Shown here: piece after piece, positions 50,056 through 61,543 of the stretch
Numbering within the stretch: the stretch's first letter is position 1
Layout: every line of letters starts with the position of its first letter
Source of the DNA: Caenorhabditis remanei
Lineage: Eukaryota; Nematoda; Chromadorea; Rhabditida; Rhabditidae
NCBI RefSeq assembly: GCF_010183535.1
Contig: NC_071330.1
Span: 17,713,717-17,777,716 of the forward strand
Reading direction: 5' to 3'
DNA: 64,000 nt
Notes under the pieces: generated by a model
Database searches by the model: none
Told to the model about the DNA's origin: nothing
Seen by the model: only the letters and a program-made list of their open reading frames with translations
Position numbers and translations under genes: made by a program

Positions 50056-51090
50056 GTCAGAAAAAAAGCCGGATGTAATTCCAAAGCATTCCGCAAAGCC
50101 CCAGAATTCAGAGCCTTCCAATCCAGAAGCTTCATCTAAACATCTCAATAATCTCTCGATAGATACAACAGACTATAGAGCGAAGATTCTGAATGCAAAT
50201 GAGCACAATTTGAAAGCTCAGAAAGGACGGGATTCGGCTGTGAAGAAGGCAGCGAAGTTTGAGGAAAAGGCGAAACAATATGATGAATTGGAGGTGAAAT
50301 TTAAAGAGATGAAGAAAGAAAAGGAACAATTAGAGAGGTTAGTTTAATATCTCTGATCATAAGTAAGTTTTCTGTTCAGAAAAATTGCCACGCAAGCCAA
50401 ACATTCTGAAGAAAAACGACTTCGGACAAGAATCGCTAGCAGACAAGATATTGAGAAGCAACTCAGATCTTCGAGGAATGAGTAAGTATATACTCACTAT
50501 CAGTTTCAGTTTACTGTAATTCTTGATTTCAGATATCAGCAAAAAATCTCTATTGGAAGAGAACACTCGTCTCGTCAAACAGTCAGAAGAAGATAAGATA
50601 AAGTTTGCCGAAATGAAGAAAAAGTTAGAAGAGGCTAAAGGAAAAACGAGAGAAGTCAATAAAGTTGAGACTGATTGATTCCTAGGATTCAAAACGAAAT
50701 ATTCCAGATGATCCACTCGAAATGAGGAATTGAATAAAGAAGTCGTGCGACTCAATGGAGTGATCAAGAAGAAGGAAGAGGAGATTGCAGCTAAAGAAGC
50801 GAGTATCGGAATGTGAGAAACTGGAACACCTTCAGCTTGAAAATGCGAAAAATGATGATGATGATTTCTGTAAACTTGTCGGCACGGAGCAATGCAAACA
50901 ATTGAAGTCAATGGCATGTAATGTTTTTGAGTTATCTCATTTGACCACCTTTGAAGGATACATAGATATTGGTTCTGAAAAAGAAATTGGGATAATTCGA
51001 GATGTGAGTTGATACTTATTTCTTTCTAAAATCAATCGATATGTTTTCAGATTCTCTTGAAGTTTGTGGAAAATCACTCATTTTGAAGAT
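50056..51090 (+). pseudogene. Broken coiled-coil protein gene, possibly with a MATH-like end
   Basis: Open segments follow each other but do not share a frame. One (50056-50339) reads KAAKFEEKAKQYDELEVKFK. A second (about 50383-50480) only fits the third in a different phase. The third (50535-50680) reads SLLEENTRLVKQSEEDKIKF and ends in a stop. The fourth (about 50710-50815) reads RNEELNKEVVRLNGVIKKKE and ends GM stop, with the next frame continuing KKRVSECEKLEHLQLENAKN. No ATG opens the first segment. The heptad-rich Lys/Glu sequence is a coiled coil. The end (NVFELSHLTTFEGYIDIGSE) faintly resembles the start of worm MATH domains. Unseen introns could explain some breaks, so decay is likely but not proven. 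Confidence 0.55.
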
Positions 51091-51280
51091 CAGCCGTTCC
51101 ATTATCAAAGTGACTATCAAAAAGAATGGAATTCTAACATATTTCCTTTCGAGTAATTTTCAAGAACAAAAATTAATTGTCTAATTTTTTTATCGGATTT
51201 TATTTTATTACTCGAAGTATGTGTTTTTTACTGCAGACAACGTGTCCACAACAACGATCTGCCATTCATCATTACCTTTT

Positions 51281-51540
51281 TTCTGTTCTCCTTTTTTTAT
51301 TGGTTCCCTTTCCTAAGTTGTATTTATTTCCGAATCAAATCATGTATAATGTTAACTTTATTCACTTTGAGATCACAGGAGAGTTGAATATCACAATGAG
51401 AAGGGTGTTGAATGATTAGATATGGTGTTTGGAGTGCTCGATGAGGGCGAAGGCGTCCTCGAGTTTCTGAAAGTACGATAATTTGAATTCTCTGTCTGTC
51501 TGCCCGTCTGTCCAGATGTCCAGATGTCACTACTACTCAC
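51281..51540. repeat. Source copy of the zinc-finger gene 3' end duplication
   Basis: It covers the 3' UTR, last exon and last intron of the zinc-finger gene. The copy at 47136-47372 is about 4.1 kb away in the same orientation. Confidence 0.85.
51357..51362 (-). terminator. Likely polyadenylation signal of the zinc-finger gene
   Basis: AATAAA on the minus strand, 54 bases beyond the stop at 51416. A second AATAAA occurs at 51323-51328. Which is used is not shown. Confidence 0.5.
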
Positions 51541-53464
51541 CTCTCCACAAATCGGGCACACAAACGCCATTCCCGCCAAGCCATTCGGTGATGACGATGT
51601 AGATGACGTGAAATCATCTGACGTCTTCTGAACCATCGGTGGCATATGATACGAACAATGTGCATGAATCTGAGCGTCCGATCTCAAACTCTGACGGCAT
51701 ACCGGACAATGATGGGCGTGGTCTTTGGCGTGTCGAATACAGTGCTCCACGAATGTCGTCTCGTTAAGAAGAAGCTCTTGACAATCTGCACACTTGTCAG
51801 CGTAACGGATCTTGCAGTGTTTTCGGAGACGATGCTCGTCGAGTCCATCCTCCCCGAGTACTGTCTCGTCACAAACGGAGCAAATGAGGGTACGTGGTTT
51901 GGGAGCCGGTTTGGAGTTGGTAGTTGCGATGGGAAGAGATGGCGGGTAGTAGGAGTCTCTGGAAACACGGAGGCTCAAGGGACGCTTTTGTACTTTTAAT
52001 TCGGATAAAAAGTTTGTAAAGTGCAGTCATCTGGAAGTTGAATTCAAAAGATTTAAAGTACACACCATTCCCCCCGAGACCCCGAGACTAATAAGCACTT
52101 TTCAAACCTTTATTCAGAATAACTCACTGGTCATGTGCCAATTGGACGTGAGTAATCAGACTCTGTTGGTTGGTATACGAGGAAGCACACAAGGCGCACC
52201 CGTACATGACGATTTGTCGGGTGTGCACTTTTGAGTGGTCCTGAAATGATACTGTAACCAAATGATAGGTTTTAGAGAATACGGTTACCTTGAAGGCTTT
52301 CTCATTGTCTGTCACGAAATCACAGGCGATGCACATTATTTTGTGATGAGTTTCCGTAAAGTGGTGGGCGAAGGCCTGAGTGGAGGCAAAGCAAGAATCA
52401 CAGACGGAGCAAATGAATTGGTTCATTTGGATTTGGAGGTGTTGGGTGGTGAGGTGTTCTATTTGGGACTGAAAACCTTTTTGATTTATCGGTCATCCGT
52501 CTCTCCCAAAAAATATGTACCTTCTTATCTCTGAACGGTGCTCCCATCGGACATATTGGACAAAAGAATATTGGAGAGCTCGGCGAGCCAATATGAGACT
52601 TCATATGAATCGCGAATTGTGCAAACGTGTCGAATGTGTCTCCACATTGTTGACACGCGACACGTTGAGTGGACGGGGCGGAGTTTGTGGAAGGCTGGAA
52701 GGAGATGAAGAGAATAGTCTTTGAGTGATGTTTTGGTACCTTTCTATCAGGAATGTGTTCGTTTATTGTGTGAGATTGAAGTTGGGAGATGGAAGTACAG
52801 ATTGTAGAGCATAGCTCGCATTTGATTTGGTCTTCTTGTTTGGAGCTGGAAATTTGAGTTGATGGGACTGCTCAACACAACGTTTTCGATTACTTTCAGA
52901 CATGCCCATTTCATAAATCTAATTGTTTCTGCTCTCAAAAACTGTACTTTTCAAAGGGTTTAATGGTGTCATTTGAATTTTTGAAAAAGCTTTTAGATGC
53001 ACAAATGTATTCAGATATCTGGAACCAGGAGACTATACACTACTGACTGTAAACATTTCAACACCAGAAGTTATCAGTTTTAGCAACTCTGAGCATCTTT
53101 GGCTTATAGATCAAGAATAGAGCTCCATTGTTGTAGTTGACCACGTTTTTGTACGTAAGGTCTTCACGTTATCAATGTATAACACGTTTGAAAAAGTCCA
53201 ATAATCGCCTTTTTTATGATCAATACTGTAGCAACTGTGGTGCCTATTTCAAAGTTTTTCTTTGAATGCTTTTTTGAGAAAAGTCTAATAGAATTTAGCA
53301 AAAAAGCTTTCTGGATCACAGGGTTCTTACCTCTTTTTGGAAGATGATGAGTGGTCACTATCTTCCACGTCATGAATGATCTCCTCCTTGACTTTTTTGG
53401 AATTTTGTGGGCTGAAACATTTGATTTCTTAGTAGCCAATCCCAAAAACTACTAACCGTTTCAT
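51416..53464 (-). CDS. C2H2 zinc-finger protein, eight or more fingers
   Basis: Exons: 53457-53464, 53331-53411, 52740-52845, 52521-52694, 52289-52468, 52128-52240, 51541-51958, 51416-51466; 376 residues. The first exon is only 8 bp (ATGAAACG); it was chosen because its phase joins to KRPQNSKKVKEEIIHDVEDS. Fingers: CELCSTICTSISQLQSHTIN-x-H, CQQCGDTFDTFAQFAIHMKS-H, CSVCDSCFASTQAFAHHFTE-x2-H, CIACDFVTDNEKAFKDHSKV-H, CALCASSYTNQQSLITHVQL-x-H, CSVCDETVLGEDGLDEHRLR-x-H, CADCQELLLNETTFVEHCIR-H, CPVCRQSLRSDAQIHAHCSY-H, and CPICGEKLEDAFALIEHSKH split over the last intron. Presumably a nuclear DNA- or RNA-binding protein; no target is known. The last exon and 3' UTR are duplicated at 47136-47372. Confidence 0.85.
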
Positions 53465-54639
53465 CCGTCCTTCCGAAAAAGACAGTGAAAAAATCAAAAA
53501 ATGAGCCAGAAAAGTAATAATTGAAAGCAACAAGGAGTCGTCGTCGGTGTCTCGGGTTGAGCAGAAGGCAGAGAAATGAGGCAGAGACACTCGTGGGGTT
53601 GGGCTCCAGGGGGAGGCTGCCCATCGCCTCTCTGAGCACAATTGTCCCCAGGGAAACGGCTTGATTAGACGGGATGCGTACAATCCCAGGGGACTCGCCT
53701 CCCGTCCCTCCGCCTGTTTTCATTAGTTGTCAGATATGGCCCCCGCCTCATAAGGGGAAGGGTCCCCCAAGGGTAATCGGATGGGTGAATCTCTGGAATT
53801 CACCATGCACAACGAATATTTGAATTTGAAATTTGGAATTCAAATTTCAATTCCAATTCTCAAAATGTGGAAGAAAAATGTGAGACTTTTTAATTAAGAG
53901 GTGCACATACCACCACATGTGCATGTGTGCTCTTCAATTTTCTTTCTTTTCTGACATCAATTTTACAGCCGTCTTGTGGTTTCTTTTTGCTAGAATTTCT
54001 TGGCACGCTTGTAGAGATTATAGGGAGGATGGCGTTAAGGGATTGAGGGGATGATGATAAAGTAGAAACCGACTATTAGTAGTCCGGTAGTCGAAGAAAT
54101 ACTTCAAATTTTGAGAAATCTGACGGACACTGAAAAAACAGCTATATAACATGTAACAATGTATATTCAAATGGTAGATTTCGGATTCGAATAACCTCGT
54201 GACCCATACAGGGCGACCGTTATTTATACCATCATTTACTAGATAGGACACTGGCAGATGGTCGTTTTTTTATTTCGGTGATTTATGACCATTATAGTTC
54301 AGAGAGAATAGCGATTCCTCATGGTAATATGCTGTGGTGGAGTCAATAAGCCTCGTTTTAATAATTCCAGAAAGGCAGAGCTATAACTCATTTCCTATGA
54401 AAATATATTTAAAAATTCAGTTGGGGGGTAAGCTGCAGGTAATGACTTTGTGGAATTCCAACCACATTTCCTGAAACCCATGCATCTTGATTGTTTATTA
54501 TCTTATTATTGCACCATCCTTCACATATAACTGTTGTTGAAAATATGAATTGCGTTGCGTGCGCGCCGCGATTTATATTGAAAGATACGACAAATTCGCG
54601 ACCTTACGGCTCGCATTGCTATGGTATTTAGCTAACTAG

Positions 54640-54963
54640 GGAAGGTCATAGAGTCAGTCTGTACTTATCGGACGTGACGTATATCGTTGGAAAGCTGGGA
54701 AAACGCCGATTTCAAATATGTATTCAGTTTTTACCCTCGAGGTCTGGTATTCTAGAAAAACGAGGGCACAGTTTGGACCCCATGCACGCTGCATATATTT
54801 TTGACACGTCAAGAAGGAAATGACTAGCCAATGATCCCAACGTTGATCTCGTTTTTCTCTAATATCAGACCTCGAGGGCAAAAACTGAATATATATTTAG
54901 AGTCAGCGTTTTCCCAGCTTTCCAACGCTTTCCCATATCTCTAAGCTGACTCCACGACCTTCC
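54640..54963. repeat. Palindromic non-autonomous element
   Basis: Outer ends: GGAAGGTCATAGAGTCAG and CTGACTCCACGACCTTCC. Inner pairs: CTCGAGGTCTGGTATTCTAG with TAATATCAGACCTCGAGG, and GGAAAGCTGGGAAAACGC with GCGTTTTCCCAGCTTTCC. Relatives lie at 28695-28985, in REEP intron 4 (6905-7235) and, as a half, at 96-245. Confidence 0.7.
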
Positions 54964-57073
54964 ATAGTCAGAGGGATACTGTAACTATCGACCAAATAAT
55001 TTTTTCGCTGAGTTTACAATAACTGTACAATTTTAGACTCCTTCACCGCTATCCATATTTTCCACCTTCTTCGTTCCAGCCAACTCATCTTTCCTTTTAC
55101 ACAATTCCCAGTGTTTACATACACCATGTGTTTCAGTCACCTTGTTTCATTTCGTAATAAATGTTCCTTGTTCCAACCACCACACATATGTTTTGTTTCA
55201 AACGGAACAAAACCAACATTTTCGCATCATAAAAACGCGCAAAAAGTATTTCTTCCTTTCCCCGATAAAATAAGATCGTAAAAAATGATGATGAGGGAGG
55301 AAATGGTGTGAAGAAGAAAGATGCGGTTAGTTTCCTGTTGCCGCCGCTGTTTTCTGCTTTTCCTCCGCTCTTTTTTTTTCATCTGGATTTGATTCATTTT
55401 TTCTTATTTTCATACATCTTATATTTAGTCAGTCCCTTCCCAGCTTTTCCCTCCCCATCAATTATATTTCTAGTCTCCAATTTCTTCCCCTTCACATTTT
55501 TGTTATTTATTTTTCCATTTAGTCGAAAATACAAAAGTAGTAGTCTAGAGGTGTCTTGTTTTTTGTAGCGTCAGATTTACTATTTCTTTAGAGATGAGGT
55601 GTCATAATAACAAATAATATAGTATTGCTGAGAATATATAGTATATCTGAGGTAGTCTGCAGTACTGTTTTTAAGTTTTCTGAGCTACAGTAATATTGAC
55701 TTATTTCAAGAAGTACCAAGAGTGAAATAATATCTGTATGACGGTTTTGTATGTCTTCAAATTTTAACATTTTTAAACAAGCTGTTATCTGGCTTTTTTC
55801 TTAATCAACTATTTTGTCCGAATCTCCCCTAGAAGTAGTTCCTCTCCTTATTTGATGTTCCGTGCAAGATGACTGTATCTTTCAAATGTAGGCCTGTAAA
55901 ACTTGTGACTACAACAAATATGAATTTTTGATCTACAAGTCTCTTATTATTGAAATGAGAGCGTCTACTCGTCCCCAACCGTTCTGCAACCTGTTAATGA
56001 TGAGCGGGCGTATTGGAGATCACAAGAAGTGAATTTTGCGGGTCTATGAAAACACCAAAGCTTTTATTCTAGTGCACTATAGTGATAGACAGAATGAGAC
56101 ACAGGATATTGAGACTATCTAGGATCTTAACCAAACACTTGATTGTAGTTTTATTGTATTTCTGCAAATAACTTGTAATTTTATAAGATCTGATCAATCG
56201 TGTTTTATATGATACCTCTCTCAAAACGTTCAAAGGAGTGCCCGAAAACCGCATAGTTATGCTAGAGATTGGATTACTGTAAGATTACTGTAGTCATCGG
56301 ATCTACTTTGAAACCTTGGAACCTAAATGCTAAGAGCTAACAATAAGAACAAATGTAATGTTAGAATAATTGAATCCATTATCTATATATATATAATCTA
56401 GAATCCCCAATTCAGAGAAAATAATAAAAAATATCCTCAACTTTTACAGCCTCCACATAGTTGAAAACGGAGAACTTTGAATTCCAGGAATCTAATAGCC
56501 TATAGAAACTGCACACTCTTAGAAGAGTTGCAAGTCAATTATAAAACTAAATTAGAATTTATTTAATTCCAGAAACTGAAGAGTGGTGTCCTTCCTCTCC
56601 TTCACTCCTTTTCCTCTCTCTTGCTTCTTCTTCTAGGCAGGAAGGTGTCAAAGTTAGTCCAAAGAGCCAAGAAAAAGTGTATGTGTGCCAGGAGTGTATG
56701 TGTGTGCATGTGCCTTCTCCCGTTTCCTCCCCTTCAGATCCATGTGTTAGTGCCACTTGCAATTACGTGTCTCTTTTCTCGGACGTCTCTCCGACTCGCC
56801 TAATCTATTCGCTCATTCCTTCTGGCATGGCGCTGCTGTGGCTGCCGACGTTGTCGCCAAACTTGTGAATATTTCAAGGAAGAAAAAGGAAAAAATGAGA
56901 GAGAGAGAGAGATAGACTACTTTTACTTTTATTCTGATTTTATTTTTCGCTCTTACGCAGTTTTCAAAAATGTGCACTTTCCTATTTTTATTCTGTGCAC
57001 TTTGTTGGAAAACATGTTCTCAATAATATCAGACATCAATTTAGTTTCATTTTGTGCTCATTGAAGCAGAAAG

Positions 57074-57427
57074 TTAGATCTCTATATTTTTTGCTCTGTG
57101 GTTTTCTGTTTTGGAAGATGGATTCCTACCAACTAACTGGGTGACGGAAATCACGGCTGTCTGCTCACGAGAGTACGCACTTCCGATGGTTAAAACAGAA
57201 TTCATCAGTTTTGGAATATGTACACGTTCCTGATGTTCAAAAATTAGAATTTTTGAACTGCTGCTAACTGACCTCGTGTCAAAATAGTGAGACCACTGGT
57301 GCGTTTTGAGCGCTTTGCTATAATTTGTTGTGTCTTCTAATTCTACCGTATTATCGTTTGGGACTTCCGACATTTTTGAAAGACCCGCTCTGTCACGCCC
57401 ACTCGTCATCCAGAGGTTGTAGAACAT
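57074..57427 (-). other. Single-exon open reading frame, 117 codons, of unknown nature
   Basis: One uninterrupted frame with balanced composition. An inner ATG would give MSEVPNDNTVELEDTTNYSK onward. It includes KALKTHQWSHYFDTRSVSSS and ENHRAKNIEI before the stop. No domain, signal peptide or membrane segment is recognised. The adjacent plus strand (57480-57720) has GC-richer sequence with an inverted pair around GTCCGAATCCGAACCGCCCG and GGGCGGTTCTGATTC, hinting at a transposon relic. It could be a young gene, a retro-fragment or chance. Confidence 0.25.
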
Positions 57428-60400
57428 TTTACTCGTTATTAGAGATCACAAGATCACAAGAATTTCGCAGGCCGTTGAAAAATGTCGGAACATTTTGTTC
57501 TGATACTGTACCGCTGGGAAACGATGTCCCGAATAAGAACTGCGTCCGAATCCGAACCGCCCGGATCAGTAATGAAAACCGTCAAATCTAGGTCAAATGT
57601 CAAAACTATAAACATATTTTCATCGCTGCTGATTCGTTTTTATTCGGGCGGTTCTGATTCAGGGACAGAACTATCTAATCTTCTTTGTTCTGCTCAGAAG
57701 GCGCCGTCTGTCTTCACGCTATTTGTCAGTTCGCACCGAGGAGCTATTTAGTTGTCAACAATATGAATCTAAGTCTTTAACATCTGAAACTATCCATATT
57801 GGCTACTCTCTTAAATAACATGAATAATCATTTCTGTTCCTCCAAGCTACGCTAAATTGTCAAAAAATAATAACAAACATTTTGAGACTATCCAATCTCT
57901 GACACTTATTCCCTAATAAGTGTGTGTCGCCTGTCTCTCCCTCCTAAAATAGATATTCTTCTCAAAAACATATTTTCCCCTTTCCGCTCTTCTCCTCCTC
58001 TTTCTTCTCCTAAATTTTCCCAATTATCTCCTCTACATCATTTTTTTACTCCTCTCTTTCTCTTTTATACATCTTCTTTCCATTATTTTCCCCCCGCTTT
58101 GCCTTCTTCTCCTTCTTCTTTTCCAAATAAATGTCCATTGCTCTAAGGGAAAAACGGAGAGGAATCTCAAATTTCGTCGTGACCCCTTCTTTTACATCCC
58201 CGCCAAGGTTTTGTGGTTGTTGTTGCTCCGTTGCTTTTTATATAAAATGTTTCAAAAGAGCACGAAAAAAGGTTGAGATTTGAGAGGGGTGTGGGGCACC
58301 TGCGGAAGTAAAATGCGGAAGAGCACTTTTTCAAAAAGAGGGTTCTCGAAACGAGGGAATCTATGTCAAAATGCACTCACGGTGCATTAAAGTTCAAAAG
58401 TACTAAGAGCTATTTTGAAAATGAAAAAGCGTTTTCAATATTTCAGTTTTGTGTTGAGGCTATCTAAAAACTGCTATGATGAAATTCAGAAGTTGCTAGC
58501 TGAAACTTGTATTTTAGAGCGCAGCTTGCATTCTGTAAAATTTTGAGACCAAGCTCGGTTAATTTCAGACAACTTCGAAAAATGCTCCATGTCACAAAAA
58601 TTCACCAAAACTGGTCGATATGGGGCTCAAAGTTTTCGTAGTTCTCTGAAAAACACACATCCTCATTGAAACCTTTGAATACCACCAATCCAGAGGTCAC
58701 GGAGCACATTTTCACAATGAAAAAATCTAAAAATGTCTGTAATTTTGTAAGTTTCTGAAAACTTGGATTCCCGTAGGTTTAATACAAAAAATCGTTTCAT
58801 TTTACATTTTTCCTGAAAATCACACACCTACATTCACATTTTCCCATTCCCGTATGCCATGTGCATCCCGATGTCCAGCTGTACAGTCAGAACTTCCGAA
58901 ACCCCCAAACGAGCAAAAAAAAAAACTACATTTTTTAAAAATGCACAAAAAAAGAAGCGAAAAAAAAAGTCTGATGCTCAGTGATCCATGTCAATTCGCC
59001 ATATTTCAGTCACACACTAATTTCTTTCCGAATCAAAAAAAAAGATACTTCCAACATTATTGCACGGTCTTGACCATAGCCGTTTCGCTTGGCAGACCTC
59101 AATTTAGACATTCTTCAGGATCCGACGAAAATCTGAAACTAAGCAAAAAATAGTGTAGAAAAAGAAGAGAGCTCTCGTTTCTCCTTCCAAAAAGACAGCG
59201 CCTGCTGTCACCCATCGATTGCCGACCACTTCTTCTCTCTCGATTCGCTGCGTCTCCCTCCAGGATTCCACTATTTTTATTCGGTGGTCCCTTCTCCCCA
59301 TTCTCCTATTTTTCTCTAAGTGTCCACTCACTCACTCCTGGAGTTGCTCTCCTTTTGCACACAAGCAGCCACCAACTCGATTAACACCGACTTGAAGACG
59401 TCGTCGTGTTTTCCCTCTCGTCTTCTTAGAGGGACCCCGTGGCACACACACACACACACGTCTTCTGAAGTCACTCACTTTTCTGAAGGAAAAAGTTAAG
59501 AGGAGGCGCTAAGTTGTGAGAGCCCTAAGGCGACGATTTTCTCGTTTTTCTCACTTTTTTCTTCACACACCCACACACAACGTACACGATTTATATTTTC
59601 ACTTTTTTCCAACACCGTCTTCTTATATTTTCTTACTTACCTCATGCCCATTCCCACACAATCGCATCGATCATTAATCAGTTGACTTCCAATCACAAGC
59701 CGCCCATTGGCCTCCTCTCTCTGAACAAACATTGTTCTCTTATCCCTAATCCCTTTCCGCTTCTTTTTCATCTCTCCAATAGCTTCCTTTTCATATACAA
59801 ATTCCCCTCAATACATACATCTTCACACTTATTTAGCTTTTAAGCATTATCTGACTTTAAGGTTGAAATCTTTTCAAAACGGAAATTATTTTATTTGTCC
59901 AGTTGCCATGGTCAAATGTGAACAACAAATTTCTCATTTCTTGTTGAAATTGTCAATTTTCGGTAAATGTTGCGTTTTTAATAATAATTATAATAATTAC
60001 AAGCCTCGGATAGATAGTAACATCATAGTTGTGAGTAATTCGTCATTTTTGTCACTTTACTCAATTTTTACTTTTTTTAACAGCAAAATAAAAATCCCTG
60101 CCTTTTCTTCATTAGCTGTGTATTGCTAAATTAAAATTTGCGAGCAATGCACAATTTTGGTGAACATTTTTTTCGTGAGGAGAAAATGAAGCTGGTGTTG
60201 ACTACATCCGGCTTATTTAATATGTGATCCATTTTATTTTATTAGCATCCACCTGTGGTCAACCTCAGGCCCGGGCCGTTCCTTCCCAGACCTGGCATTA
60301 ACAAGTATGATTAAAGATTCTAAGATCCTGTATATGTTATTCCTACAACTGTCTGTTACCGTAATCTCAGACCCAAATTATTATTTTTTTCTTACCTGTG

Positions 60401-61089
60401 TCTTCTAGTTTATGACTTCATTCCCCAGGCAGAAACAACAAGTTTTCCACCTGCTTCTTCCAAACAAATGACTTAGTTGAATGTCTTAACCTCTATCTTA
60501 AGTTTTTTGAGTACTCGCTTTTGCTTTTTATATTATTCTACTAAAATTGTCAGTTTCACACCCCCCCCCCGCGTTTTGGTTTCTGCTTTTTTCTCATTCC
60601 CAGGCTGGAAAACTGAAAACAACATAACGGTTTCCATAGTAATCCCTTCTTTCTCCAGAAGAAAAATTATATTATTCCAATATATTCATACACACTCACA
60701 GACACACACACCAACACAAAAATTCGAGCCCCTATATCCCTTTTCTCAAATTTCTTGTCCGGAAGAGAGGAGGAGAAAAAATTGGGAAGTCGCATTTTCC
60801 GGTTGAGGACTTTGTATCAAAAGAAAGTGATTTCATTGGTGAGGGGAGGACCACACCAAACTTTCTTTTGATCCTACATTGCCATTCGATGATCATTTTT
60901 CAATCTTTCTGGCTGAGAAGAAACTTTGTGAAACTAGAAACTTCATTGCACATTCTAGGATCGAAATTCCCCTTCCGCCCTGAGTATGTCAACTTGAAAA
61001 TTTTGTTCCTCTATTCGAATTTACTGATATTTTTTGAAGTTTTTTTGCAGCAAAGCTATCAGTTTTTGCCAAAAAAAAAGAAGTTTAAC

Positions 61090-61543
61090 ACAGTGCCGTG
61101 CAAAATTGTACGAACTTTGGTCGTTTTCAGTTGACATTGTCCAACTTTGGGATACTGTTACGGTATCAATGATTGTTCCACAAAGTTTAATATTTATTGG
61201 ATCCTACAGAATAGACGTAGAGCTTCATTTTTGTAGTGGACGACTTTTTTGTACGAGCACTCCCTAAAAACTTATTGTCATTTTAAGAAGACAGCTCAAA
61301 AATGTCTCTATTTTGCCCTGAAATTAGTCGATTTGAGGGAGAAATTACTTTGTAGATATGTAACTTGCTAGAGAGTGCTCGTACAAAAAAGTTGTCAACT
61401 ACAAAAATGAAGCTCTACTTTTGATCTGTAGAATCCATGAAAAATTACTTTGTGGGACAATCAGTGATATCGTAACATCCTCTCAAAATTGGACAATTTC
61501 AACTGAAAACGGCCAAAGCTCGTATACTTTTGCACGGCACTGT
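61090..61543. repeat. Best-preserved copy of the CAGTGCCGTGC palindromic MITE
   Basis: Inverted ends ACAGTGCCGTGCAAAA and TTTTGCACGGCACTGT. Arms continue with TTTGGTCGTTTTCAGTTGA and TCAACTGAAAACGGCCAAA, then a core with GTAGTGGACGACTTTTTTGT and its complement. It is 454 bp with no coding. Relatives: 21093-21520, 23584-24019, 25522-25800, and core fragments at 29085-29165 and near 53110-53160. Confidence 0.8.

Noticed and set aside
53370..53723. GC-rich 117-codon minus-strand frame as first exon of the zinc-finger gene
   Set aside because: It does not splice in frame as well as the 8-bp ATGAAACG exon inside it, and the sequence is compositionally odd; it is probably 5' non-coding.
60240..60300. 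GC-rich patch with AGGCCCGGGCC as a possible RNA gene
   Set aside because: No tRNA-like cloverleaf, box elements or stable long stem could be drawn by eye; left as unannotated sequence.
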